A program made the position numbers and the translations under genes. DNA of 64,000 nucleotides, from positions 1 to 64,000 of the forward strand of contig MOLU01000002.1 of NCBI GenBank assembly GCA_003260325.1, in the 5' to 3' direction. Each line of letters begins with the position of its first letter. Position 1 is the stretch's first letter. The notes under the pieces are model-generated. The model saw nothing but the letters and a program-made list of their open reading frames with translations, did not search any database and was not told where the DNA came from. This DNA is from Candidatus Gracilibacteria bacterium GN02-872 (GTDB taxonomy: Bacteria; Patescibacteriota; Gracilibacteria; BD1-5; UBA6164). Shown here in pieces: positions 41,903 to 52,043 of the stretch.

Positions 41903-44356
41903 ATGGCAGATAAAAATAAAGTAGTTGATGATTATTATTCAAATATTTCTGAAAATTCTAGTAATAAGCAAGAAAAAGGCAAAAAAGCAAATTCTCCAGT
42001 AAAGAAAAAAATCATTATAAAAAAAGTAAATAACCAAGAAACAAAACAAGAGGTTGATAAAAAACCTTCTTTTAAAGGTGTCAAGGTTATAAAAAAATCT
42101 GATAAAGAAGAAGTAAAAGAAGATAAAAAAATAGATAATAAACTGAAAAAGAAGAAAATAATACAAAAAATTACAGTTGAAAATTCTTCAAAACCAAAAA
42201 AAGAAATAAAAACTCAGCCAAATGATAAAAACAAGCAAAAAAAAGAAGATTTTAAAAAAGTAAAAGTTGTAAAAAAATCTGATAAAAAAGAAGAGCCAAG
42301 GGAACAAAATAAAATTTCAAAAACATCAAAAGACTCAAATTTTGAACAAAAATTTGATCAGAAAAAAAATTTCAAAAAAAATCAAAAACAAAATTTCAAT
42401 AAAAATTCAAAAGATGAAGAAGAAAGCCATAGAAAAAATAAATCTGAAAAACAAAAAAATAAAACAAGAGGAAAATTTAGATTTCCAGAAATAGAAGAAG
42501 AAGTTGTATTTACAAGGTCAAAAGTTCAAAAAAATACTAAAAAAGAAGAGAAAAAAGTAGAAGATATAAAACAAAACTTAGTAAATAAAAAAGGTGAAAA
42601 AATAACTATTTGAGATTTTATTCCAGTAAAAGAATTATCTGAAAAAATTTGAATTCCTTTTCCTAAGCTTATAGCAGAGTTTATGAAAAATGGAATGATG
42701 GTAAATATTAACTCAAAAATAGACTTTGAATCAGCTTCTATCATTGCTGAAACTTTTGAAGTAAAACTTGAAAGGGATGTTTGAGCTTGAGTCTCAACAG
42801 AAGATATTTTTTTATGAGATATTTCTTCATTTTTGCATGAAGATGATTCTTCAAAATTAACTCCAAGGCCTCCTGTTATCTCTATAATGGGACATGTAGA
42901 CCACTGAAAAACTTCACTTTTGGACCACATCAGAAAATCAAAAGTTGCAGCTTGAGAGGCTGGATGAATCACTCAAAGTATCTGAGCTTATCAAGTAGAA
43001 CTTGATTCTTGAGTTATTACATTTTTAGATACTCCAGGACATGAAGCTTTTACAGTGATGAGAGCTAGATGAGCAAAATCTACAGATATTGCTATTTTAG
43101 TTGTTGCTGCTGATGAATGAGTAAAACCTCAAACTATTGAATCTATAAATCACGCAAAAGAAGCTGATATTCCAGTTATAGTTGCTATAAATAAAATGGA
43201 TAAAGAGTGAGCAAATCCAGATTTGGTAAAATCTCAATTATCAGAATATTGACTAATTCCTGAAGAATGGGGATGAAATACACCAATGGTTCCAGTTTCA
43301 GCTCACAGTTGATTTTGAATAGACGAACTTTTAGAAACTATTCTTTTAGTTGCTGAACTAAAAGAATTGAAGGCAAATAAAGATAGAATGTGAGTTGCAA
43401 CAGTTATAGAATCACATTTAGATAGCAATTTGTGACCAGTTGCGACAGTTTTGATAAATACTTGAACTATAAATTCTTGAGATAATATTGTCTGTGCTGA
43501 TTCTCACTGAAAAGTAAAAATTCTTAGAAATTATGCAAATCAAAAAGTAAAATTTGCTTTACCTTGAAGTCCTGCTTTGATTGTTTGACTTGACAAAGTT
43601 GTTGAAGGTTGAGATATTTTACAAGTTGTTCCTAGTCCAGAAGTAGCTAGAACAAAAGTAATTGAATACAAAGCTCTTTTAGAAAAACAGAAAAAAGCAT
43701 CAAGTTCTTGATTAGATTTATTGATGTCAAGAATAAAAGCCGGAAATTTAAAACAATTAAAAATTATTTTAAAAGCTGATACAAATGGTTCACTTGAAGC
43801 TATAAAATCATCACTTTTGAAACTTTCTACTCCAGAAACAAATGTTTCAATTATTCACTCTTGAGTTTGATCAATAACTGAATCTGATATCCTGATGTGA
43901 AAGGGAAGTCAAGCAATTTTGGTTTGATTTCATGTTTGAGTATTGACAAATGCAAAATCTGTTTTAGAATCTTCAGGGGTTGAATTTATTTCTTCAGAAA
44001 TAATTTATCATATAACTGAAAGAATAGAAAAAATAATTACTTGAATGCTTGATCCAAAAGAAGTAGAAGTAGTTTTATGAAAAGCAAAAGTTTGATGAAT
44101 ATTCTTCACAGAGAAAAATTTTATGATAGTTTGACTTGTGGTTCAAGAGTGAAATAAAATTGAAAATAAAGCAAAAGTTAGAGTTTTTAGAAAGAAAAAA
44201 TATCTTTGAACAGGAAATGTTTTAAGTTTGAAACAATGAACACTTGAAGTAAAAGAGATAGATTGACCAACAGAATGCTGAATAAAATTTGAATCAAGTA
44301 TCAAACTTGAGCTTTGAGATGAACTTGAGTTTTATAAAATAGAAATTAAAAAGTAG
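41903..44356 (+). CDS. infB: Translation initiation factor IF-2
   Basis: 817 residues. The first 210 or so are a Lys/Glu-rich linker with a repeated [15 protein letters not shown] unit. The IF2_N domain follows ([20 protein letters not shown]), then the GTPase domain: [20 protein letters not shown] (G1), GGITQSIGAYQV (G2), [20 protein letters not shown] (G3), IVAINKMDK (G4). Domains II to IV complete the C-terminus, ending [10 protein letters not shown]-2 brings fMet-tRNA to the small subunit and promotes subunit joining. Followed directly by a terminator. Confidence 0.96.
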
Positions 44357-44376
44357 GAGAAAATCCTACTTTTTTA
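44345..44376 (+). terminator. Terminator after infB
   Basis: AAAAGTAGGA/TCCTACTTTT stem around the infB stop, followed by a T run. Confidence 0.8.
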
Positions 44377-44540
44377 ATGACTGATAAGTTTAAGACTGAT
44401 AGAAAAAAGTTTTAACTTTACTTTTAAAAGTATTGATTTTGATTTTCCAAAATAAAAAGTTACTAGTATAGCTTGTTTTTTATAAAAATTTTATGGAAAA
44501 GATAATTTTTAATGCTTTAGATAACGATATTTATTTATAA
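44377..44540 (+). pseudogene. Decayed, internally deleted copy of the Nudix gene
   Basis: Base-level similarity to both ends of the Nudix gene at 33996-34469. The first 100 or so bases keep ATGACTGA..AA.TTTA, then CTTTACTTTTAAAAG and TTTGATTTTCCAAAA, and GTTACTAGTATAGCTTG; the last 45 match GGAAAAGATAATTTTTAATGC and a TAA end. The Nudix box and about 300 bases between are gone, and several in-frame TAA/TAG plus a frameshift make it non-functional. The remnant starts directly after the infB terminator. Confidence 0.85.
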
Positions 44541-44565
44541 AATTTTATTTTAAAAATCTAAAAAT

Positions 44566-45087
44566 ATGCTTCAAAAAATAAATCAATTTTCTTTCTCTGA
44601 TGCTGAAATATTTATAAAACTTCGCAAAGAATCTTTGAAAAATTCTTGAGAATTTCTTATGACATATGAAGATGAAGAACAAAATTTTACAGCAAAATGA
44701 TATGTAGAATGATGATATTTAAGGAATTATTATTTTATTGTTTTTGAAAATAAAGTCGTCTGATATCTTAAATTTGCTCAACAATGGAATACTTTTCAGT
44801 GAAAACATAATTACATAATTTGACCAATTTATATTTCTGAGAAATTTAGAAATCGCTGAATTGCTTTTATTGCCTTGTCAGAAATGGAAGAAATCATTCA
44901 AACTCAAAATTCTTCTAAATATCTGACTTTACATTTACAAGTAAGTGAAAAAAATTTAGCTGCAATAAATTTATACAAAAAGCTTTGATATAGTATTTCT
45001 GGGACAGTTCCAAAATACATTCATACAAAAGAAGGAGAATTTATTGGTATTTTATGTTTTTATAAAATTTTATGAAAATATTTATAA
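44566..45087 (+). CDS. GNAT family N-acetyltransferase
   Basis: 173 residues. The GNAT core is visible: FENKVVGYLKFA, then YIISEKFRNRGIAFIALS (motif A with R-x-x-G-I-A and the acetyl-CoA loop R-N-R-G) and NLAAINLYKKLGYSISG (motif B, N-x-x-A-x-x-L-Y-x-x-x-G-F/Y). Substrate unknown; the family includes ribosomal-protein, polyamine and antibiotic acetylases. It overlaps the start of the M16-like gene by 16 bases. Confidence 0.9.
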
Positions 45088-45983
45088 AAGTAGAATTTTT
45101 TCAAAATTCAAAATATTTGCAACATCTTTTGGAACATACGATTTGAGGAAATTTGAGGAAAATAGACGCATTTTTTGATTTGTTTTTGGAAAGTGATTTA
45201 CACACTTTTAATTCTTATATTTTGTGGGAAATTCCTAATTATTGTGATTTAGGAACCTTTAAACAAGCGATTTTTTCTGAGCCAAATTTAAAAATTTTTA
45301 ATTATGAGAAAAAGGTTTTAAAAGATGAACTTTTAAAAACTCCATTTAAGCTAAAAATAGAACAAAAAATCTGAAAAATACTTTTTTGAAAAGATTTTAA
45401 TATTACAAAAAATCAAAAAGTTTCTTTTGAGAAAGCTCTTATTTATCACAAAAAATATTTTAATGAAAAAAATATCATAATTACAGATGATGATTACAAT
45501 ATTTTGGAAGATAATCTTTTTGAAAAAAAATTTGGAAAAAATCTAGATTTTAAAACAAAGAAATTTTATTTTAAAATAAACGATTTTCCGTGTTTTTTGT
45601 TTGTGAAAAAGATAGAAAATTATTTAGATTATTATTTATTCTTTTTTTTAGAATTTTTTTATACAAATCTTTTTTCTTACCAAATCCGCTTTAATGAATG
45701 ATTTTATTATTATGATCACGAAGCCTATAGTTATAGAATTTATGATGCAAATATTTTTTGTTTAACTTGCGAAATTCTTGATTTTGAAGAAGAATTTTTT
45801 GAAAAAGCTAAAAAAAGTTTTTTAGAAATAATTGAAAAATGATATTGAAAAAAATGAAAAATTGTTTGTAAAATGGTTTATTGAGAGGAAGTAGATCTAG
45901 AAAAGGTAAAAAGTTTCTTTGAAAATTTTTCTAGTTTTGATTTGAAAGAAATTGTTTGAAAACAAAAAGATTATAAAAAATAA
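45072..45983 (+). CDS. M16-like (inverzincin) metallopeptidase-related protein
   Basis: 303 residues, about one M16 half. The HxxEH motif appears early: YLQHLLEHTIGGNLRKIDAF, with His18, Glu21, His22. The later zinc Glu of M16 could not be placed, and the sequence is short and Phe/Lys-rich, so activity is uncertain. Translationally coupled to the GNAT gene. CPR genomes often carry reduced M16 relatives. Confidence 0.6.
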
Positions 45984-46067
45984 TTGTTAAAAAATAGTTT
46001 TTGTAAGCTTTTTTGAAGCAAAAAAATATTTTTTAGAAATAAAAAATAAAAAAAGTCAAAAAAAAAT

Positions 46068-46095
46068 TTGCATTTTATTTATTTATGTGTAAAAT
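46068..46095 (+). promoter_or_regulatory. Promoter of the infA-ribosomal gene cluster
   Basis: TTGCAT (46068-46073), 16-base spacer, TAAAAT (46090-46095), 35 bases before the infA start. Confidence 0.5.
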
Positions 46096-46129
46096 CCTGT
46101 CACATTTTTGTAATTTTATTGACTTATAT

Positions 46130-46360
46130 ATGTCAAATAAACAAGATAAGATTGAGGTAGAAGGTATTATAGTGAAGACTCTACCCGGCCTGGTTTTTGA
46201 TGTTCAATTACCAGAAGATTTTTGATGAGGAATTATTAAAGGGTACCTTAGTTGAAAAATGAGAAATAATTTGATAAAACTTATTGAGTGAGATACAGTT
46301 TTGGTAGAATTATCACCTTATGATTTAACAAAAGGAAGAATAATCTTTAGACAGAAATAA
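46130..46360 (+). CDS. infA: Translation initiation factor IF-1
   Basis: 76 residues, an OB-fold protein of normal size. It begins MSNKQDKIEVEGIIVKTLPG and ends LIEGDTVLVELSPYDLTKGR, which follow the IF-1 pattern (G-x-I-x-E, D-x-V-x-V-E-x-x-P-Y-D-L-x-x-G-R-I). It binds the 30S A site during initiation. First gene of a ribosomal gene run. Confidence 0.95.
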
Positions 46361-46411
46361 AGTTCTTTTTGAAACAAAGAGAAATATATTTATTTTTAAT
46401 AAATTTATATT

Positions 46412-46528
46412 ATGAAAGTAAGAACTTCTGTAAGAAAAATTTGCGATAAATGTAAAATCGTGAAAAGAAAATGAGTTATAAGAGTTATTTGTAGTGCTGA
46501 CCCTAAGCATAAACAAAAACAAGGTTAA
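46412..46528 (+). CDS. rpmJ: Ribosomal protein bL36
   Basis: 38 residues: MKVRTSVRKICDKCKIVKRK, then IRVICSADPKHKQKQG. The zinc ligands are three Cys (C-x-x-C and C) plus His, as in the C+ form of bL36. Placed between infA and rpsM, the standard order. Confidence 0.95.
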
Positions 46529-46565
46529 TTCATTTTAAAAATTATTTTTTTACTGTTTATAAAAT

Positions 46566-46934
46566 ATGGCAAGAATTGCTTGAGTAAATTTACCAAATGG
46601 TAAACATATTGAAATTGCTCTGACTTATATTTACTGAATATGAAGATCAGCAGCTAACGAAATTCTAGCAAAAGTTGGTATTGAGAAAACTACAAAAATA
46701 GAAACTCTTTCTGAAGCTGAACTTGATAAAATAAGAGAAGTGATAAAGGAAGGATATGTAGTTGAATGAGACTTAAGAAGAGTTGTAGCTTGAAATATTA
46801 AAAGACTTCAAGAAATCAACTGTTACAGAGGTCAAAGACACAGAAAAAGACTTCCAGTTAGAGGTCAAAATACAAAAACAAATGCTAGAACTAGGAAATG
46901 AAAATCTACAGCTATCGCTGGAAAAAAGAAATAG
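46566..46934 (+). CDS. rpsM: Ribosomal protein uS13
   Basis: 122 residues. It begins [20 protein letters not shown] and carries [12 protein letters not shown] (helix-two-turn-helix), [20 protein letters not shown] and RTRKGK at the C-terminus. The protein is at the head of the small subunit and contacts the P-site tRNA. Many of its glycines are TGA. Confidence 0.97.
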
Positions 46935-46969
46935 AGTTTATATTGTATAATATTTAAATAATTTTGATT

Positions 46970-47356
46970 ATGACTAAAATCAAAAAACCTAAAAAAACTA
47001 GACAAATAGTTCCACATGGTCAAGCTCATATAACTGCTTCTTTCAATAATACTATAGTTAGTATTACTGATGAAAAAGGAAATGTCTTAACTTGGGCTTC
47101 TGGTTGATCTGCTGGTTTTAAAGGTGCTAGAGAAGCTACTCCTTATGCTGCGCAAGTAGTTGCTGAAGAAGCAATAGCAAAGGCTAAGACTCTACACTCT
47201 ATTGAATCTGTTGATGTCTACCTAAAAGGTATTTGAATGGGAAGAGAACAAGCTATAAGAGGTTTGGTTTCTGGGGGAGTTGATATAAAAGCTATATTTG
47301 ATGTAACTCCTGTCCCACACAATTGATGTAGAAAGAAAAAAGTTAGAAAACTATAA
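46970..47356 (+). CDS. rpsK: Ribosomal protein uS11
   Basis: 128 residues. Family motifs: [60 protein letters not shown] and the end [16 protein letters not shown] (family D-x-T-P-x-P-H-N-G-C-R-P-x-K-R-R). Platform protein of the small subunit. Confidence 0.97.
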
Positions 47357-47403
47357 TTTCTTTATCATAAAAATATTTAAATTTTAAATTTTTAAATTTA
47401 ATT

Positions 47404-48027
47404 ATGAGATATACTTGACCAAAGAAAAAACTTTGTAGAAGAGAGTGAGTAAATTTATTTGGTACTGAAAAATATGACTTAACTAAATCAAATAGAGCTC
47501 CTCTAAGAAGTAGAAAGTCAAGTGAATATGGTGTTCAGTTAAGAAAAAAACAACTTGCAAAAAGAATGTTTTGATTATCTGAAAAACAATTTGCTTCATA
47601 CTTCACAAAAGCTCAAAAATCTAAGGCAGAATGAACAACTTGAGAAAAAATGATGCAATTTTTAGAGCTAAGATTAGATAATGTAATTTATAGAGCAAAC
47701 TTTGCTAGAACTAGAATCCAATCTAGACAATTCGTAAGTCATGCTCATTTTACATTAAACTGAGTAAAAGTAGATGTTCCATCAATTTCTGTAAAAGTTT
47801 GAGATGTGATATCACTTAGAGATAAATTAAAAGAGTCTCCATTATATAAATCTTTATTAGAAGAATTGGAAGAATTTTCTAAATCTAATAAATGAAAGGT
47901 ATCTGCATGTAAGTGGATTGAAGTAGATTCTAAAAAACTAACTATTACAATAAAAGCAATTCCTGCTAAAGAGGATTTTGAACAAATACTTGATATCCAA
48001 AGAATAGTTGAATTCTACTCAAAATAA
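47404..48027 (+). CDS. rpsD: Ribosomal protein uS4
   Basis: 207 residues. [20 protein letters not shown] at the start, S4 RNA-binding domain [20 protein letters not shown] followed by [20 protein letters not shown], and the end RIVEFYSK (family I-V-E-F-Y-S-R). It nucleates 30S assembly. The cluster order rpsM-rpsK-rpsD-rpoA-rplQ is the classic alpha operon. Confidence 0.97.
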
Positions 48028-48061
48028 TAAATAATTATTATTTTTATAATAAACTTTTAAT

Positions 48062-49042
48062 ATGCATATTATTCATAATACAATAGGAGCACCAAAAATA
48101 ACACAAAAAGATATGGAATGAAATGTTTCATCTTTTACAGTTTGACCACTACCAAGAGGTTATGGTGTTACTATTTGAAACTCTCTAAGAAGAATTCTTT
48201 TATCTTCTATTCCTGGAACAAGAGTTACTTGAATAAAAGTTAAAGGTGTTAATCATGAATACTCTACTATACCTTGAGTAAAAGATACAGTTATAGATAT
48301 AATTCTAAATCTTAAATGATTAGTTTTATCTAAAAAAGATATCTGAGTAGAATGGTTAAAATTGAAAAAAAAGGAAGCTTGAGTTGTTCTTGCTTCTGAT
48401 ATAAAAGCACCTGCTTGAGTAGAAATATTAAATAATGATTTATATATAACTGAAATAGACAGAGATTGACTTGAATTAGATATTGACATCAGAGTTGAAA
48501 AATGAGTTTGATATTTAACTCAAGAAGAACTTATGGAAAGAGAAGAGGATGTTGAAGTTTTATTGGTTGATACTAACTTTTCTCCTGTCTTAAACGTAAA
48601 ATATGAAATAGAAAAAGCAAGATTTTGAGATATGGTAAATCTAGACTCTCTAGAGATGACTGTTACAACAGATTGATCTATATCACCAGTTGATGCAGTA
48701 AAATTTTCTTGAGCTATGCTTACTTCTTATTTCTCAATATTTAATGAAGAATCTCTTCAAGTAGAAGGACAATTTATTTCAGATGTAAAGGATTTAATTT
48801 CAAGAGAAAAAGAGGAAGTGAAAGAGGAACTTGAAAAAGAAACTTACACTCCTATCGAAGTAATGTGATTATCTCCAAGAACATTAAATGCTTTGATAAA
48901 TTGAGATATTCTTTCAATTGAAAAATTGACTAAATGTACAGAAACAAAACTTTCTTCAATAAAATGATTTGGTAAAAAAGCTATGACTGAAATCAGAACA
49001 TCTCTTGGAGAAAGAGGTCTAAAATTATTAGGTGATGATTAA
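48062..49042 (+). CDS. rpoA: RNA polymerase alpha subunit
   Basis: 326 residues. NTD: PLPRGYGVTIGNSLRRILLS, VKGVNHEYSTIPGVKDTVID, YLTQEELMEREEDVEVLLVD and ARFGDMVNLDSLEMTVTTDG. A charged linker and a CTD with LSPRTLNALINGDILSIEKL and GFGKKAMTEIRTSLGERGLK (helix-hairpin-helix that binds UP elements) complete it. Normal length. Confidence 0.97.
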
Positions 49043-49096
49043 AATATTAAATACAAAATATTTAATATGAATTAAATTACTAAATTAAAATAAAAA

Positions 49097-49459
49097 ATGA
49101 GACATAGAGTTAGAAAAAACTTAAAGTTTAATAATAAAAGTTTCGCACATAGAGATGCTATGGAAAGAAACTTGCTTACATCTTTTTTTCTACATAAATC
49201 AATTATGACTACTGAAAAGAAAGCAAAATTGATAGTTCCTATGATAGATAAGCTTATAAATGTAGTAAATACAAAAGATGAAATGAATGCTATCAGATAT
49301 GTAATGCAATATTTATATACAAAAGAGGCTTCATTAGAGTTATTTAAAAATATAGCTCCAAAATATAAAGATAACAAAACTTCTGGTTTTACTAGAATCA
49401 CAGCTGTTAAATACAGAGACTGAGATAGCGCAAAAATCGTAAAATTAGAGTTAGCTTAA
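49097..49459 (+). CDS. rplQ: Ribosomal protein bL17
   Basis: 120 residues. MRHRVRKNLKFNNKSFAHRD is the family start (R-H-x-x-x-x-x-L-x-R), then LLTSFFLHKSIMTTEKKAKL and the C-terminus GFTRITAVKYRDGDSAKIVK. Last gene of the alpha operon core. Confidence 0.96.
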
Positions 49460-49485
49460 TATTTACTAAAAAAATATAATAGAAT

Positions 49486-49914
49486 ATGAAAACTATTAGT
49501 CCAAAACAAGTAAAAGGTAATGAAAGAAAATGGTACGTGATTGATGCTAAAGGTCTTACTTTAGGTAGATTAGCTACAAAAATTTCTGTTATACTTATGG
49601 GGAAAAATAAAGCTTCATATGTACCTTTTTTAGATAACTGAGATTATGTAATAGTTTTGAATTGTGATAAAGTTGCTGTAACAGGTAAAAAAATGACAGA
49701 TAAAACTTATTATTCTCACTCTGGATATCTATGAGGTTTAAAAGAAATAGATCTTAAAGATTTATTAGCTAAAAAACCTGAGAAAGTTTTAGAAACAGCT
49801 GTTTCTGGAATGTTACCTAAAAATAAACTTAGAGCTTCAATGCTTGCTAGGTTAAAATTATTTACTTGAGATGAGCATACATTTGTAGCTCAAAATCCTG
49901 AACTTATAAAATAA
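49486..49914 (+). CDS. rplM: Ribosomal protein uL13
   Basis: 142 residues. [20 protein letters not shown], the L-M-G-K-N-K-A-S-Y segment, [20 protein letters not shown] and [20 protein letters not shown] match the family. First of the rplM-rpsI pair. Confidence 0.97.
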
Positions 49915-49925
49915 TAACTTTATTT

Positions 49926-50318
49926 ATGGCAAATAAATACATATATAATGTTTGAAAAAGAAAAACTGCTTCAGCACAAGTAAAATTATTTGAAGGTAAA
50001 TGAAAAAATATTATCAACTGAATTGATGCTTCTGAATACATAAAAAGAGCTGATTTATTTGATGTAGTTTTCTCTCCTTTAAAAATTTGTAAAGTAAAAG
50101 ATAATTTTTATTTTGAAGTTGCTGTTACAGGTTCTGGTGTTTCAGCTCAAGCTGAGGCAATAAGACATGGTTTATCTAGAAATTTAGCTTCTTCTGATGA
50201 AGGATTCAAAAAACTTTTAAAAGCTGCTTGATTCCTAACTAGAGATTCTAGAAAAGTTGAAAGAAAGAAACCAGGAAAGAAAAAAGCAAGAAAATCACCA
50301 TCTTGGTCAAAAAGATAG
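49926..50318 (+). CDS. rpsI: Ribosomal protein uS9
   Basis: 130 residues. VGKRKTASAQVKLFEGKGKN at the start, GSGVSAQAEAIRHGLSRNLA in the core and the basic C-terminal tail RKSPSWSKR. In the family the end is FSKR and contacts P-site tRNA; here the terminal K-R is kept. Confidence 0.97.
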
Positions 50319-50369
50319 TTTTTTGAAGCTTTTTGAAAAATTTAATTTTATATTTAAAAATATACACAA

Positions 50370-50789
50370 ATGCCTACTATTAACCAATTAGTAAGAAAAA
50401 AGAGAAAAACTCCTGCTACAAAAAGTAAATCTCCTGCTTTGCAAGAAATAAAAAACTCTCTTAAAAAGAAAACTTACAAAATAGAGTGAGGTTGTCCACA
50501 AAAAAGAGGTGTATGTACAAAAGTTACTACTATGACTCCTAAAAAACCTAACTCTGCCTTGAGAAAAGTTGCCAGAGTAAGATTGACAAATGGATATGAA
50601 GTAAATGCTTACATCTGAGGAGAAGGGCACAACTTACAAGAACACTCTGTTGTTGCAATTAGAGGTGGTAGAGTAAAAGACTTACCTTGAGTAAGATATC
50701 ACGTAGTTAGAGGATTCCTTGATTGTGAATGAGTAAAAAACAGAAAACAATGAAGATCTCTATATGGTGCTAAAAAACCAAAGAAATAG
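50370..50789 (+). CDS. rpsL: Ribosomal protein uS12
   Basis: 139 residues. [20 protein letters not shown], the loop [20 protein letters not shown] (with the streptomycin-site Lys of PKKPNS) and [20 protein letters not shown] (containing family L-P-G-V-R-Y-H). There is a short N-terminal extension between KSKSPAL and [10 protein letters not shown] compared with the family core. Followed by rpsG without fusA or tuf nearby. Confidence 0.97.
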
Positions 50790-50818
50790 GATTCTAAAAA
50801 TATTTAGATCTTATTTTC

Positions 50819-50853
50819 GTGGAGTAAGTTTGACAATTACTGAAAAAATCCAC
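50819..50853 (+). promoter_or_regulatory. Stem-loop between rpsL and rpsG
   Basis: GTGGA (50819-50823) pairs with TCCAC (50849-50853), and AGTAA with TTACT inside, with an A-rich bulge of about seven bases on the 3-prime side. In E. coli the rpsL-rpsG gap binds S7 as a translational operator; a similar use here is inference from position. Confidence 0.35.
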
Positions 50854-50882
50854 TAAACTTTATTTATAATTGTTTAAAAAAA

Positions 50883-51311
50883 ATGAAAAAAGAATTATCA
50901 TTGCAAGAAAAATTTACAAACTATGTAATGCTTCATGGTAAAAAAAGTCTTGCTATAAAAATTATGAATGATACTTTTGAATACATAAAAGCAAAAGGTC
51001 AAAAAAATCCAAAAGCTATTTTTGATAAAGCTATTGAGAATATTATGCCAAAAATTGAAGTTAGGCCAAAAAGAGTATGAGGTTCTATTTATCAAGTTCC
51101 GCAAGAAGTGAAACCAAAAAGACAATTATTTTTAGCTGCAAAATGGATTATAGATTCTGCTAGAAGTAAAAAAGGTGCTGAATTTGCTAAATTTTTAGCT
51201 GATGAATTGATTGAAGCAGCTAATGAAACAGGAAATGCTTATAAAAAGAAATTAGAAGTTTACAAAATGGCTGAAGCAAACAAAGCTTTTGCTAGATTTG
51301 CAAGCAAATAA
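50883..51311 (+). CDS. rpsG: Ribosomal protein uS7
   Basis: 142 residues, slightly short. NYVMLHGKKSLAIKIMNDTF, NIMPKIEVRPKRVGGSIYQV (family E-V-R-x-R-R-V-G-G-x-x-Y-Q-V-P) and MAEANKAFARFASK at the end. The double glycine VGG mixes TGA and GGT codons. uS7 organises the 30S head. Confidence 0.97.
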
Positions 51312-51344
51312 TAAAACAATTTTTTAATTCATAATTTATAAAAA

Positions 51345-51617
51345 ATGGCTCACAAGAAAGCGCAATGATCTACGAATAATGGTAGAGATAGTAATGCCAA
51401 AAGACTTTGAGTGAAAATTTTTGGATGACAAAAAGCTGTTGCTTGAAATATAATAGTTAGACAAAAATGAAATAAATTTTGGGCTTGAGAAGGTGTTTCT
51501 CAAGGACACGATTTCACTCTTTATGCTGTAAAAGATGGTATTGTAACTTTTTCTGAAAAAAGAAGAAAAAGATTTGATTGAAGAGTTTATAGAGAAATTT
51601 TTGTTTCTGTAGTTTAA
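51345..51617 (+). CDS. rpmA: Ribosomal protein bL27
   Basis: 90 residues. MAHKKAQGSTNNGRDSNAKR then LGVKIFGGQKAVAGNIIVRQ, family core. The N-terminus starts directly at A-H-K-K, without the cleaved extension seen in Firmicutes. A strong terminator follows, closing the ribosomal block. Confidence 0.97.
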
Positions 51618-51632
51618 TTCTTCACTAAAAAC

Positions 51633-51673
51633 AAAATTCTGAGAGAAGGTTTCTTTCAGAATTTTTTTTTGTG
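51633..51673 (+). terminator. Terminator of the ribosomal cluster
   Basis: AAAATTCTGA/TCAGAATTTT stem with inner GAGAAGG..TTTCT pairing, then nine T. Confidence 0.85.
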
Positions 51674-51724
51674 TTTTATTTATAAAATAAAAATTAAAAA
51701 AGTAAAGCTAAAAAAATAATAAAT

Positions 51725-51759
51725 TTTGACTATATTTGACTATATATATTATATATAAT
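51725..51759 (+). promoter_or_regulatory. Tandem repeat and promoter before the peptide cassette
   Basis: The 10-base unit TTGACTATAT occurs twice head to tail (from 51726 and 51736). Each copy contains TTGACT, a -35-like hexamer, and a TATAAT box lies at 51754-51759. The spacers (22 and 12 bases) do not fit a simple promoter, so the repeat may instead be an operator overlapping it. Confidence 0.45.
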
Positions 51760-51792
51760 GAAACTATGTTTATATATATAATTTTTATTGTT

Positions 51793-51993
51793 ATGAATAC
51801 ACTTAGAAAAGAGGATCTACTTTTAGATCAACCTTCAGTTGAAGAACAAAAAGAATTACTTGAAATATTTAAAGAGCTTGATGTAAAAGTTCAAGAAAAA
51901 ATAGATATTGTTATGAATAAATCTAGTGCCTGTAATTGAAACTGAGGTGGATGAAATTGTTGATGAATAGGAAGTTGTGCTGGTTGTAAGTAA
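51793..51993 (+). CDS. RiPP/bacteriocin-like precursor peptide
   Basis: 66 residues. Residues 1-43 form an acidic helical leader (MNTLRKEDLLLDQPSVEEQK, then ELLEIFKELDVKVQEKI). Residues 44-66 are a Gly/Cys/Asn tail: SSACNGNGGGGNCGGIGSCA followed by GCK, with four Cys (47, 56, 62, 65) and nine Gly, five of them TGA. Leader plus low-complexity Cys/Gly core is the usual layout of ribosomally made, modified peptides. No double-Gly cleavage site is obvious before the core. It heads a run of same-strand genes including a papain-fold protein and a pentapeptide-repeat protein. Alternatives: a metal-binding peptide or a short structural protein. Confidence 0.65.
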
Positions 51994-52043
51994 TTTTTGG
52001 AGACTTTTTAAAAGTCTCTTTTTTAAAATTTAAACAATTTTTT

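Noticed and set aside
51736..51792. Longer N-terminus for the peptide precursor from 51736
   Set aside because: The extra codons lie in the -35/-10 region and are AT-rich and hydrophobic; the leader from 51793 is a typical acidic helix.
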